A DNA stretch of 64,000 bases from positions 26,986,556-27,050,555 of the forward strand of contig NC_067205.1 in assembly GCF_026262505.1 (NCBI RefSeq), given 5' to 3'. Positions 39,620 to 49,820 of the stretch are shown here, one piece after another. Within the stretch, counting starts at the first letter, position 1. Each line of letters starts with the position of its first letter. The notes beneath the pieces were generated by a model. The model was not told the DNA's origin and did no database searches. It saw only the letters and a program-made list of their open reading frames with translations. A program made the position numbers and the translations under genes. The DNA comes from Trichomonas vaginalis G3. Taxonomy: Eukaryota > Parabasalia > Trichomonadida > Trichomonadidae.

Positions 39620-39910
39620 ATGTTCTTCCGAAGCCTTTCATCAAGTGAGAGACTTCTGAAGAACCCCGCCCTAGTGTAATGTAGTTATGGTGCTTAGTCC
39701 ACAAAGCGCGAGAGAGCATGTTTGTAATTCGTTTATGCTGAAGTTATCTGGATGTCTCTCAAATGAAGAAGGAAATCCAGAAAACTTCAGCATAAGTTAA
39801 TGCAGATGTGGTTCTCTGGCTCTTTGTCGGCCAGAGAACGAATAAAGAGTTTATTGGGTGAGTAGGCTCGATGTATGCTTATAACTCAATACAAATATAC
39901 GTTATTTTCA
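39620..39910. repeat. Inverted repeat, left arm (partner about 43268-43582)
   Basis: About 290 bp, from ACAATGTTCTTCCGAAGCC to ATACGTTATTTT, recurs in reverse complement at 43268-43582. Both arms contain an internal hairpin around CTTATGCTGAAGTT/AACTTCAGCATAA and one around GTTCTCTGGC/GCCAGAGAAC. The arms enclose about 3.4 kb that includes the 40074-41313 foldback element. Confidence 0.85.
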
Positions 39911-40073
39911 TTTAATTTTATCGGCGCTTCGCTCCGATAGAATTAAGACAGTATATATAGAGGACAACACCCACACTTTTTACATTATGAATTTACAGTA
40001 AATTAGCATCCTATATTTAATTTTGATAGTTTTCGTTCAGAAATTTTAATCATATTTTAAGTAAACTGTAATA

Positions 40074-41313
40074 AACAGAAATTCATCAAAAGTGACAGCT
40101 CTCAATTTTTTGACATTTGTAAATTCTAAATTGAATGAGAAAAATGAAATAATACTAAGCATAATACAATATTCTAGATTTAATTATAATTAGGAAAAAG
40201 TTAGTTTTGAGAGTACTTTTCATAGGCATATAGAATGAAATCTTCTGAAAAATAATATCACATAAACTCATATTATTTTCTAATATATAACTATTTTATA
40301 TAAAAATCAAATTCAATGATCTTAAAAGCGAAGGATAAACCTCAAAATTTACGAATATAATGAGTGGGAATATAATGCTTATCTATCATAAAACCATATG
40401 AAATATTAATTTTTGCTTTACGCCTAATTTTTGACGACAATTAGCAAAAAATGTTAAATGTTAACACTCAGTCCATTTGAATATGAAAAATAAAATTGAC
40501 TTTGATTAAATGTTTTTATTTATCATGCAATTCTTCTTGCGACCAAAGATTTGAATAAAAGTTCAAAAAGTAAGATAGCTTAAAAAATAATATACGGTAG
40601 TGTTTACTAATAGATGAATAGTATATAAATTCTATTAAAATGGATTTGATCCAAAAAAATATATAAAATTTGATCATAAATAAAATCGTTTTAAATTACT
40701 TCTTCATTTAAATTATAACAATTATTTTTGGTTTTTTTTTTTTTGGATCAAATCCATTTTAATAGAATTTATATACTATTCATCTATTAGTAAACACTAC
40801 CGTATATTATTTTTTAAGCTATCTTACTTTTTGAACTTTTATTCAAATCTTTGGTCGCAAGAAGAATTGCATGATAAATAAAAACATTTAATCAAAGTCA
40901 ATTTTATTTTTCATATTCAAATGGACTGAGTGTTAACATTTAACATTTTTTGCTAATTGTCGTCAAAAATTAGGCGTAAAGCAAAAATTAATATTTCATA
41001 TGGTTTTATGATAGATAAGCATTATATTCCCACTCATTATATTCGTAAATTTTGAGGTTTATCCTTCGCTTTTAAGATCATTGAATTTGATTTTTATATA
41101 AAATAGTTATATATTAGAAAATAATATGAGTTTATGTGATATTATTTTTCAGAAGATTTTGTGTTCTTCTTCAAAATTTTATTTTTTTATTAAAAAGAAT
41201 CTTTACAAAATATACATTTACTTTAATTAATATTTAAAAACGTGCTCTATCAAAAGTTCCAAAAATTCAATATTTTAGCTTTTCTGAGGTGTCACTTTTG
41301 ATGAATTTCTGTT
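40074..41313. mobile_element. TA-flanked palindromic foldback element, 1,240 bp
   Basis: It has the same 24-bp terminal inverted repeat as the 27319-28181 element (starts AACAGAAATTCATCAAAAGT), with TA on both sides (40072-40073, 41314-41315). Internally, 40241-40660 and 40738-41156 are near-perfect reverse complements (about 420 bp per arm) around a loop of about 75 bp. It encodes no protein. The subterminal regions differ: GTGACAGCTCTC at the left end and, in reverse complement, GTGACACCTCAG at the right. Confidence 0.9.
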
Positions 41314-43267
41314 TACAACAAAACATATATTAGTATTCTTCGTTATTTGGTTGGCGCAAAGCGCCAACTAAATAGTGAATAATTCAATTTTTTTAAAAAA
41401 ATTATTTAATTTGGCCGAAGGTGGCGTGCTTGCCCGAAGGGCAAGCGAAGCCACCTGAGGTCTCAAATTATATTTGATCAAATATATATCTTCGCACTGC
41501 AGATCAATAAATCACATGATATGCTTGTTGATTTCTTATGAGAAAATAGTTTTTCGTCTTTATAATATCATGTGCTTTGTTGCACAATATATTTTTTATT
41601 TTCCTTATTAAAATAAAGGTAGGTCAACAAAAAATAAGTTATTTCAAAAGAAAAAAAATTCTCATGAACAACTTCAAGCCGATTTTTCTCAGTAATAAAA
41701 CTCCAAACTTCTCTTAATTGTGGAGAGAAATTGAGGTTTTCTTCATGCATAGTAATTTTTTACTTTGTATTTACATTAATTTCAGAAACAGTGTTGACAT
41801 ATATGCAATTTAAAATCGATGTCATTTATACTTAATCAGAATATATCCAATCGTTCTATTCTTTCAAAATATAAAGCTCTACAATGGAAATTGTATAGCT
41901 TAAAATTTAATAATCTGCCCCGATACTTTGAACGATGAAAATCGTAAGCCACTGCAATAAGATTAATCCTCAATTGTTGTATATATTGATATCTTACTCT
42001 CATAAAAATCTGCAAGACCGTTTTCGCGAAAAAGTCATTTTACATGCGTTACTTAGTTAGGCAATTGTTCTTGCCTCAACCATAAAAATAATGCAAAATA
42101 CTGAAAGTCTAGATATAATTAATAGGCTCTAAATATTGCTGCTGCGCTTAAAACAAGATTTAACAAATTTGTCGATATTCACTCAACAAATTGAAATTTC
42201 ATCAATAAAGCAAAAACAAAATGAGTTACAAACGGGAACATGACGAATTTATCTACTAAAAACAAATTTATAACTAATATACAGCAAAAATTCTCCATTA
42301 ATCCCCGAATTGCAACAAATAACTTGAAGATGTTGTTTTACGTTGCTTCCAAAAGCAAACTACATAAAGTTTTTGAAATAGAACCTTTTAAATACGCTCA
42401 AATAAAAATCTATTCTAATACCTTTTCTCTTTTTTTAAATAAATATATTCTCATTCATTCCCTAAAACAAACCATTATATGAATAACATGAAATATGTTA
42501 TTAAAAATAAATTATAATAATAATCCAAAATATTCATATCAGATATGGGGAAAAAGACAAATTTTGGAACAAGCATCAAAAATAAATAACGTTTGTAATT
42601 CCAAAAATTTTTCATTTTGCAAATTTTCATGGAAAATTCGTATTTCTTCTCTCCATTTTCAAATTTTTGATTTTTTTTTGGAATTTTAAATGAAGAATTG
42701 AGAAACCTAATATAGATGGTTGTTATCTCATATTTGAATATGTTCGTTTTATTTCACAGTTTGGAATTTTCTCATATTTTATGGTGAAATTGAGTTTCTA
42801 TCACAAGTTTAGATAGCATATTTAAGGACAGATTACATGAGTTTATATTTTCATCAATATGATATATTGAAATAGGAGACGCTCAATATTACAATGTCTT
42901 TCTTAGAATTCCAAATGTATTCAAATTTCCTGAAACTACAATTTCTGTAGTTACTAGCCACATATAGGAAGCAATACACAAATGTCTAGTAGATAGTATA
43001 TCATTTTATCTCGCAAAATGAGTATCTTAGGAAAAATTCTAGATACTTTTTCAAAACATGCAACAACGCAAGATCTATTCTGTAAAACCGATGAACAGTA
43101 CAAATATGTTTATTTGCAGGTCAAAGAATCGAATGTTAATTTTAATAATATTTCCTCGAAATCGCTCTTGCAGTTTTCTTCCTACATAGTCTAAATCCAT
43201 TATCAAAATCAAGAAAGCATCGTTACGACTTTGTTGACCTACCTTTGGTTTGTGCAACAAAGCACAT
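41314..43267. other. AT-rich region without supported genes; GC hairpins near its left end
   Basis: GTTGGCGCAAAGCGCCAAC (41350-41368) and GGTGGC...GCCACC with an inner CTTGCCCGAAGGGCAAG (about 41417-41452) are compact GC hairpins. They are of the same style as those at Maverick gene ends and at 39920-39938. The rest is A/T-rich with short Phe/Lys/Asn-rich frames of non-coding appearance. Confidence 0.55.
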
Positions 43268-43582
43268 GATGTTATCTCATAAGAAATCAAAAATAACGTA
43301 TATTTGTATTGAGTAGGCATACATCGAGCCTACTCACCCAATAAACTCTTTATTCGTTCTCTGGCCGACAAAGAGCCAGAGAACCACATCTGCATTAACT
43401 TATGCTGAAGTTTTCTGGATTTCCTTCTTCATTTGAGAGACATCCAGATAACTTCAGCATAAACGAATTACAAACATGCTCTCTCGCGCTTTGTGGACTA
43501 AGCACCATAACTACATTACACTAGGGCGGGGTTCTTCAGAAGTCTCTCACTTGATGAAAGGCTTCGGAAGAACATTGTGTCA
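43268..43582. repeat. Inverted repeat, right arm (partner 39620-39910)
   Basis: The reverse complement of the left arm, from AACGTATATTTGTATTGAG to GGAAGAACATTGT. A few single-base differences show that the pair is not brand new. Confidence 0.85.
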
Positions 43583-43639
43583 ATCGAGTAAATTTACATC
43601 CTTGATCATGTTTTAAGGAGTACTATGCAGCATTTCTGC

Positions 43640-43760
43640 AGTCTGAGTAAATCTGAGAGACTTGAGGTTGCAACGTGGATAGTCTGAGTAAATCTGAGAG
43701 ACTTGAGGTTGCAACGTGGATAGTCTGAGTAAATCTGAGAGACCTGAGGTTTGATGAAGA
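43640..43760. repeat. 41-bp tandem repeat, nearly three copies
   Basis: Units begin AGTCTGAGTAAATCTGAGAG at 43640, 43681 and 43722. The third is truncated and has one substitution (GACCTGAGG). Confidence 0.9.
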
Positions 43761-44206
43761 TGAGAACAGTCTCTCAATATAATCCAATAACAGATAGTGG
43801 CCTGCCGTAAAGACCATTTCTGTCAATAGCTGAGTACACCAATCTCACTCTCCACCAAAAAAATGAATAAACCGTTTTTTCGGTTGGCGGGAAATTTTGA
43901 AAGGAATATAAAAATAATTTGGCGGGGAATAAATGTTGGGTTTTAAACTAATAAGTAAAAAAAAAGAAAAAAAAAGAAAAAAAAAAGAAAAAAAAAAGAA
44001 AAAAAAGGTATTGGGGCTTCCAGGCGCGTTGCGCCCTCTAGCCCTGAAGATGTTTAGTATAAATGAAGTTTTTATTCGGAAAATTGTTAGTCTTCTGGGT
44101 CGAAAACATTATATAATGTATCACTTTTCACAAAATATATATGTTTTCATGTTTTGTCACTTTTCTGTCACTTTTCGGGTGAAAACATTTTTATTATTAT
44201 ATATAA
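43761..44206. other. Intergenic, with an A-rich low-complexity run
   Basis: AAAAAAAG repeats at about 43957-44009 encode a spurious Lys-rich frame. TTTTGTCACTTTTCTGTCAC words near 44153-44180 resemble the GTCACTTTTTCGG words at the ends and centre of the giant palindrome. This is the 5' flank of the methyltransferase remnant. Confidence 0.55.
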
Positions 44207-44864
44207 ATGAATTTTACAAAACCGCCGTTACCGTTCTTTGGAAATAAGAGTAGATGTAAAGATATTATATTGAGAGAACTTAAGAAACTACCGAATGGTC
44301 TAACATTTGTAGATTTGTTCGGTGGAAGTTTCTATATATCCCATTTGTGCCATACAATATTCCCAGACTCAAAGATTATATGCAATGACTTCGACAACTA
44401 TATGAACCGTCTCAAACATATACCAGACACAAACAATATATTGAAAGAGTTAAAAGAAAAGATACCTATAGGTAAGATGGAACGTATACCATTAGATAAC
44501 AAAAATATTGTGAGAGAGGTTTTGAAAAAAGCAGAATATATAGACTGGGATAGTATATCTGCTAGACTATTATATAGTGGTGCTATAAGAGTTCATGACA
44601 TTGAGACACTTATGTCAAAAGTTTTATATCTTAACTATACAAATGTTTTCAAAGAGGACATAGAAAAATATATTGAGCGTATAGAGTTTGTGAGATGACA
44701 TTGGACAGAGTTGTATGAAAAATATAAAGACAAGGAAAATGTTTTCTTTATAGTGGACCCGCCGTTCTATAACACATGGGATTTTCAATACCAAGTAGAC
44801 TGGACTTTGAGAAGCCTTTTCTCCCTTTTAAAACAAGATAAGACGGTTATTTTACAAAACTGAC
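44207..44864 (+). pseudogene. Dam-type (D12 class) adenine-N6 DNA methyltransferase, broken
   Basis: The SAM-binding start is clear: KPPLPFFGNKSR, then FVDLFGGSFYISHL and IICNDFDNYMNRLKHI. The catalytic DPPF motif (FFIVDPPFYNTWDFQ) lies near 44748-44790. This is the phage/virus class of DNA adenine methyltransferase. Adenine methylation is the main DNA modification reported in T. vaginalis, and such genes have been linked to Mavericks there (recalled, not checked). The gene is broken. The compact 44.2-48.1 kb block is probably a fragment of another virus-like element. Confidence 0.8.
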
Positions 44865-44949
44865 AACACTTTGACCGAGTAGTTTTTTATTCTGAACAAA
44901 AAGTATCATATAAACATCTGTCAAAAATCGCTTTTTAACTTCACTTAAA

Positions 44950-47436
44950 ATGCCACGTAAGCTACGTAAGAATATACGTAAGAGGAAGGGAGCATTGAAA
45001 CATCCAATAGTAAAACTGACACCACAACAACAGTTGCAACAACAAATGATGAATGACTCCACTATGTTGCAACAAATGTCAAGCAACCCTATGCTTTTAA
45101 ACCGAGTTATTGGTGCACAGAGTGGAGGTTTAAGAGCGGCACTTTTAGCGAAAATGGCAGGCTATGGTGGAGCTGCAGACGGAACAGCTTATAACCCTCA
45201 AAGTCAAATGAATTTGAGTTCACTCAAAAATCAAATAACAGATGTCAAAAAGTCAAACATAGACATACAGAAACAAATAAATGAAAACGAAAAGAAACTA
45301 GAATATGACAGACACACAAAGAAACTAAATGAGTTAAACGTAGAGAAAAAGAAGAAAGAAGAACAACTGAAAGAACTAAGTACAGAGGAATATGCGAAAA
45401 AAGTGTCAGAAAAAGCAGCAGAAGTAGCAAAAATGGAACAAGATGTTATAAATTTGAAAAACCATACTACTCAATATAAAGTACTGAAAGATGAAGAGAT
45501 AAAACAAAAAGCCATGAAGACATATATGGATAGCGATGAGTATAAAAAAGAAGTTGAAGCAAATGTAAAGGCAGAAAAACTTTTACAGTTGCAAAACCAA
45601 ACCGTACAGTATGAAAACTTAGCACAAGAAAGTAAAAATAACGACGCAGCCATGCAAAAGGCAATGAAAAGCGCAGAATATATAAAAGCTAATAATGACT
45701 GGTTAGATGCCCAAGCCAACGCCAAAGCAGCCCAACTTATAGGGTCAATAAGGACAAAAATACAAGCGGATGAAGACAGTTCAAATGAAGCTTTAATGAA
45801 TGCTGACTTTAAGAATGCCTTCGAAGCTCTTCATAGTAAGGTGAAACAAGTGAACGATTTCTCATCTGGAAAGAAACTGAAGTCTGAAGGTTTCGACAAA
45901 GAGTTAAGAGAAGTAGCACAAAATATGACGAAAATAACAGATGCAGCAACGAGACAGGCAGTTCAAAGTGCCTATGACGCCGTTAGAGCAGCTGTTGTGG
46001 AAAGTCAAGAAAAAGAGTTACAACAGACCAAAACAGACCTAGTAAATGCTTTCTTAAAAACGAAAAGTCAGGTAGGACATTATGCTGCAGATGGAACTTA
46101 TATACCAGCTGGTGGAACTTATATACCACCAAACCCTCCAAGAGAAGCACCTGCACCAGGACTACCTAAAACATTTACATCGTCACATGGACACAGACAC
46201 AGGCATGCACCAAAACCAACACAACAACCAACACAACAACCAACAGTTCAAAATCCTGCACCACAACAGCAACCAACACCACAACCAACAGTTCAAAACC
46301 CTGCACCTGCACCACAACCAAAACCAACACAACAACCAACAGTTCAAAATCCAGCACCACAACAACAACCAACACAACCAGCACAACAACCAACAGTTCA
46401 AAACCCTGCACAACAACAACCACAAACAGAGCAAGGACATAAAAGAAGTAGAGAAAAAGGAAACCAAGAATTCTTAAAAATGCTTAAGGAAAATTATGGT
46501 TACCCAGATACTCTTGACTTTAGTGACAGATATAAAGAAGTTATTAGAAAGTTCAAGGAAGGAAATACTGACCCGAACCTATTTAGCTTTATGGCTCAGC
46601 ATCATTTCGGATATAATCTCAAACCTGGAAAATACAAGCTCGCTAAGGGATATGATTTAATAGCATATCATCCAAATGACATGAATGAATTTACTCCGAG
46701 ATATTTGATCTCAGAGCTAAATGATAATTCAACTCTCTTCATGAAACGCGTAAAAAATAGAGACGGAACGAAAGAAGAAAGGTTTATGAGTCCGGATGAC
46801 TTAGATAGGGAACTTTTTAAAAACGGTCTCGGAATATATGAAATGCCAGCAGATGAGGTACAAGAAACTCCACAGGAAGAAGTTCAGATACAACCAGACA
46901 TGGAAGAAATAGTTCAGCAACAACAGCTAGAAGAGCCTGAAGGAAACAAACAAGTCCCTCCTTTGGAAACTAACTTCACAGAACTAGATGAAGATTTGGA
47001 ACAGCCGAAAAATCTTGACCCTCAACAAGTGTATGAGGAGAATATGGAATCTTTCCAAGAGTCTAAGAAAAATTCGGCTGACATAGTAGAAGAATATCGA
47101 AAAATGTTTACCGACATACAAAAGACTCCAACATCAGATGAAAATATTCAGCATAGAATGGAAGAACTGAAAGATAATGTACGCAAATACAATAATCCTT
47201 TTTACTTACGACCATATAACGTTCAATCTTTGGCTGAACTCGGTGAAAATAAAAGGTTAAATTTCAACAAAACATATAGAAATGAAACATTGTTTAAAGT
47301 TCATTCAGAACCTAACCAATATGGAAACAAACCTACTTTTGTTTCTGCAGACTATGGAACTACAATGAGATGGGGTCATAAAGCTAATCCGGATAGGTGG
47401 TTCATAAACTTACAACCTCAATTCCAAGAGTTGTAG
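44950..47436 (+). CDS. Long coiled-coil, Pro/Gln-repeat protein (828 aa), unknown
   Basis: A basic N-terminus (PRKLRKNIRKRKGALKHP) and a Gln-rich stretch are followed by a long coiled coil (about residues 90-370). A low-complexity run of PTQQPTVQNPAPQQQ repeats follows (about 417-497). Next is a globular segment (NYGYPDTLDFSDRYKEVIRK ... HHFGYNLKPGKYKLAKGYDL), an acidic Gln/Glu region, and a final folded part (KPTFVSADYGTTMRWGHKAN). It could be a virion or scaffold-like protein of the same virus-like block as the methyltransferase, but no family is recognised. The start has a CTTCACTTAAAATG context with a good initiator. No homologue is present in elements 1 or 2 within the window. Confidence 0.65.
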   Translation: MPRKLRKNIRKRKGALKHPIVKLTPQQQLQQQMMNDSTMLQQMSSNPMLLNRVIGAQSGGLRAALLAKMAGYGGAADGTAYNPQSQMNLSSLKNQITDVKKSNIDIQKQINENEKKLEYDRHTKKLNELNVEKKKKEEQLKELSTEEYAKKVSEKAAEVAKMEQDVINLKNHTTQYKVLKDEEIKQKAMKTYMDSDEYKKEVEANVKAEKLLQLQNQTVQYENLAQESKNNDAAMQKAMKSAEYIKANNDWLDAQANAKAAQLIGSIRTKIQADEDSSNEALMNADFKNAFEALHSKVKQVNDFSSGKKLKSEGFDKELREVAQNMTKITDAATRQAVQSAYDAVRAAVVESQEKELQQTKTDLVNAFLKTKSQVGHYAADGTYIPAGGTYIPPNPPREAPAPGLPKTFTSSHGHRHRHAPKPTQQPTQQPTVQNPAPQQQPTPQPTVQNPAPAPQPKPTQQPTVQNPAPQQQPTQPAQQPTVQNPAQQQPQTEQGHKRSREKGNQEFLKMLKENYGYPDTLDFSDRYKEVIRKFKEGNTDPNLFSFMAQHHFGYNLKPGKYKLAKGYDLIAYHPNDMNEFTPRYLISELNDNSTLFMKRVKNRDGTKEERFMSPDDLDRELFKNGLGIYEMPADEVQETPQEEVQIQPDMEEIVQQQQLEEPEGNKQVPPLETNFTELDEDLEQPKNLDPQQVYEENMESFQESKKNSADIVEEYRKMFTDIQKTPTSDENIQHRMEELKDNVRKYNNPFYLRPYNVQSLAELGENKRLNFNKTYRNETLFKVHSEPNQYGNKPTFVSADYGTTMRWGHKANPDRWFINLQPQFQEL

Positions 47437-47538
47437 ACGCAATGGAAGTGAATGGTGAACCGATATAGCTGGTATTTTCAGCGCGCTTTAATGCCATTGA
47501 AAGATATGAAAGATGCAGATATTTTGGACCAGTAATGA

Positions 47539-47754
47539 ATGAACATGGCTGATGGAAATATAACACCTGACGTTCTAGAACATTTATCTCAAAGAACTAC
47601 ACAGAACCATAGAGATGGTATATTTGGTGAAGAGTTTAGAAAGAGAGTTAGGGGAGAGAGAAGGAAGAGAACTATTGTACATGACCTTGCAAACGAAAGT
47701 TTGCAAAATGTCATAAAAACTTACTTTGCAGACAATGAACCGAGAGAAGGATGA
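47539..47754 (+). CDS. Small protein (71 aa), unknown
   Basis: Hydrophilic, Arg-rich in the middle (EEFRKRVRGERRKRTIVHD) with an acidic end. It lies 100 bp after the 828-aa gene, in the same direction. The real start may be MADGNITPD (47545). Function unknown. Confidence 0.45.
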   Translation: MNMADGNITPDVLEHLSQRTTQNHRDGIFGEEFRKRVRGERRKRTIVHDLANESLQNVIKTYFADNEPREG

Positions 47755-47808
47755 ATATTTAAGAAAACTCAAATGGACAGTACCAAATGAAATGTTAGTA
47801 TTAAAAAC

Positions 47809-48063
47809 ATGTTCCATGACAAAATAAAACCAACTACAGAAATAAATGACGCAAGACTGAAACGTTGGGTAAAAGCTTTCCCATTCACAAAAGATATTAT
47901 TGGTAACATGGAAAGAAAACCAGAATGGCTACAAAAACATATATTTGGAAACGAGCTTATTCCATATGGACAAGCTCTGTTTGAAGAGCTTGAACCGGAA
48001 ACTCAGGAAAGAGTCATGCAAACAATAAACGAAGACTCAAATACAAACTATGACAAAAGTTAG
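47809..48063 (+). CDS. Small protein (84 aa), unknown, ending at the Maverick 2 border
   Basis: KRWVKAFPFTKDIIGNMERK and HIFGNELIPYGQALFEELEP suggest a folded helical protein. Its last codon and stop lie directly at the left tip of Maverick 2 (48065), so its natural end may lie beyond the insertion, and the present stop may be provided at or next to the element end. This suggests Maverick 2 inserted into this block. Confidence 0.45.
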   Translation: MFHDKIKPTTEINDARLKRWVKAFPFTKDIIGNMERKPEWLQKHIFGNELIPYGQALFEELEPETQERVMQTINEDSNTNYDKS

Positions 48064-48275
48064 TATACATATCTCGTGTACTGAGGCACTGCGCGCCTCC
48101 TTACCCATTATATGTGAATTTGACACTTTACGAAACTGTTAACGTATATTTTACAACACAAACGACAACACTAACTTAACCTTAAATATTTACAAAGCCG
48201 CCAACCACTTCACCTCACTAATGAAAAAATAAATGTTTTCACAAACGACTTCACTACTGTAAAAAATAAACGTTC

Positions 48276-48602
48276 TCACTTACAAAAGTATTGCAACTCT
48301 TCCCATTGCTGTGCTTCACACAATAGTTCATATTCTTCAGTATCGCTGCTGTCGCTCCAATCGTCAGAGTCAAAATCACTGTCAAAATAAATGTTAGTAA
48401 GTTTTGACAAAGCTAATGAAACACGCTTACCGTTTGTATCGTATGCTTGTATAAACTTTCCATTCTTCATTCCTTCATAAACGCTCAAACTAACTTTACC
48501 CTTTCTCCCTCGTATCTGATAGAATGTATTTTCACGAGGAACGAAGAACAAATTCTTGAACTCATGACCGTTGTAGTTTGTTATCTCAATAGTTTTCGTC
48601 AT
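48276..48602 (-). CDS. Terminal-repeat acidic protein, element 2 (108 aa)
   Basis: Identical in protein sequence to 6619-6945 of element 1, including the EGMKNGKFIQAYD block and the DSDFDSDDWSDSSDTEE tail. It lies inside the terminal repeat. Function unknown. Confidence 0.75.
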   Translation of the reverse strand: MTKTIEITNYNGHEFKNLFFVPRENTFYQIRGRKGKVSLSVYEGMKNGKFIQAYDTNGKRVSLALSKLTNIYFDSDFDSDDWSDSSDTEEYELLCEAQQWEELQYFCK

Positions 48603-48691
48603 TTATATAAAAATAAAATAAAAAATAAACTTAAAAATTAATGATATCACCACCCTCACACGTATGAAAACATAGCACAAAAATAAATTTA

Positions 48692-48737
48692 GGTGAAGTG
48701 GTGAGATCTCACCTGTTTTTTCACCTGTTTTTTCACC
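48692..48737. promoter_or_regulatory. Intergenic palindrome module, element-2 type
   Basis: Core GGTGAGATCTCACC (48700-48713), then TTTTTTCACC half-sites. It occupies the place of the second GGTTAGATCTAACC module of element 1 (7109-7155); flanking AT-rich words are the same. Confidence 0.8.
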
Positions 48738-48746
48738 CTGTTGAAT

Positions 48747-49274
48747 TCATTGCTTTATAACTCTCTTCCTTGGTTTCTTTTTAGTTGCTTTCTTCACGTC
48801 TGTCTCCAACTTGACTGTCTTTCTTCTTCGTCCGTAATGATACCAGTTACTTCCACCAGTCAATGGGTCAAATGGTCGTTCATAAGGGTTTCCATACATT
48901 CCATAGGGACCATACGGAAGAACTACTGGTGGAGAAGAAACATTTTCTTTAGTTCCATCGACTCTATTTAAATGCATTGTTTCACCTTTCATCTGGTCAT
49001 TAAAGTCTTTTGCGTGTTTTGCAAATTCATCGTCCTTTCCTAAAGCATTTTCTGACTCAGTCGCAACCAAATTGGATGCTTTATTTATGAGCCCTATTTT
49101 ATTTAATCTTAACTTCTTTGCAACCCAGCCTCCAATCTTCCCTTTATTTGCATCTAATGTCTTTGAAACCCTTCCTCCACTCATTTTATTTACTGCGTCA
49201 TAAGCTCCAAGTGCTTTTGCTCCAAATGCTAATGCTTTTGTTCCCATTGCGCCTAAAGCTGCCCAAGCTACCAT
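48747..49274 (-). CDS. Small Gly/Ala-rich, basic-tailed structural-type protein (175 aa)
   Basis: Sister of 7163-7690, with a handful of differences (NKMSGGRVSK for NKMNGGRVSK). Hydrophobic small-residue N-terminus, Tyr/Gly/Pro middle, very basic C-terminus (KKKPRKRVIKQ). Conservation between sisters supports coding. A virion core or membrane-active role is possible but unproven. Confidence 0.75.
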   Translation of the reverse strand: MVAWAALGAMGTKALAFGAKALGAYDAVNKMSGGRVSKTLDANKGKIGGWVAKKLRLNKIGLINKASNLVATESENALGKDDEFAKHAKDFNDQMKGETMHLNRVDGTKENVSSPPVVLPYGPYGMYGNPYERPFDPLTGGSNWYHYGRRRKTVKLETDVKKATKKKPRKRVIKQ

Positions 49275-49499
49275 TTACACCATATTAAAATCATCTCTCT
49301 TCAATATTATCTCATAAAAGTTCTCGTTACTGGAGAAAGTCAATGAAACATAAGCGTTCTCACGGGCTTCGCCCTCACCGCTTTGCGGTCTATCTAACTT
49401 CTTTCTTATATCATCTATACGCTTCAAAATGTCTGAACAATTGCTAACATCTTCTACAACAGTTATTTCATCATGAATGACCTTCAAGAACAAGCTCAT
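49275..49499 (-). CDS. Small conserved Maverick protein (74 aa)
   Basis: Counterpart of 7691-7915 with one residue changed. It contains the same two in-frame GC mini-hairpins (49364-49389). It abuts its neighbours without spacer. Confidence 0.65.
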   Translation of the reverse strand: MSLFLKVIHDEITVVEDVSNCSDILKRIDDIRKKLDRPQSGEGEARENAYVSLTFSSNENFYEIILKRDDFNMV

Positions 49500-49820
49500 T
49501 TAATATGCTATTAAAATCATCTCAATAATGAGTCCATCCTTTCCATCTTTAGGTAGCACAACATCTTTCATTGAAGAAGGTTCGACAAGTCTTATGTTAA
49601 ACTTACTGACAAAGTTTGTTATACTATAATGCTTCGGCGGCGAATACATGTAGTTTGAAAGACATAATATAGATTCTTCAGCAAATTCACTTATACTGGA
49701 TTTTATAACAATGTTCTCACGAGACCAAATACCACCAATTGACAATCTTGTAAGCAATCCTGCTGAACCTTCTACTGTAAACGTCGATGGTAACATTCCA
49801 CGAAGGTCATCTATTGACAT
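49500..49820 (-). CDS. Small conserved Maverick protein (106 aa), unknown
   Basis: Begins MSIDDLRGMLPSTFTVEGSA. The N-terminal half reads GLLTRLSIGGIWSRENIVI; the C-terminal half is beta-like (HYSITNFVSKFNIRLVEPSS). It overlaps the end of the upstream minus-strand gene by 10 bp. Only remnants of it exist in element 1. Position in the structural block suggests a virion role (inference). Confidence 0.6.
   Translation of the reverse strand: MSIDDLRGMLPSTFTVEGSAGLLTRLSIGGIWSRENIVIKSSISEFAEESILCLSNYMYSPPKHYSITNFVSKFNIRLVEPSSMKDVVLPKDGKDGLIIEMILIAY

Noticed and set aside
43933-44247. Lys-rich 104-aa frame
   Set aside because: Driven by an A-rich low-complexity run; the real coding signal begins at 44207 in another frame.
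46082-46477. Gln/His-rich and Val/Leu-rich open frames overlapping the 828-aa gene
   Set aside because: Shadow frames of the CAACAACCAACA-type low-complexity repeat; the long frame explains the sequence.
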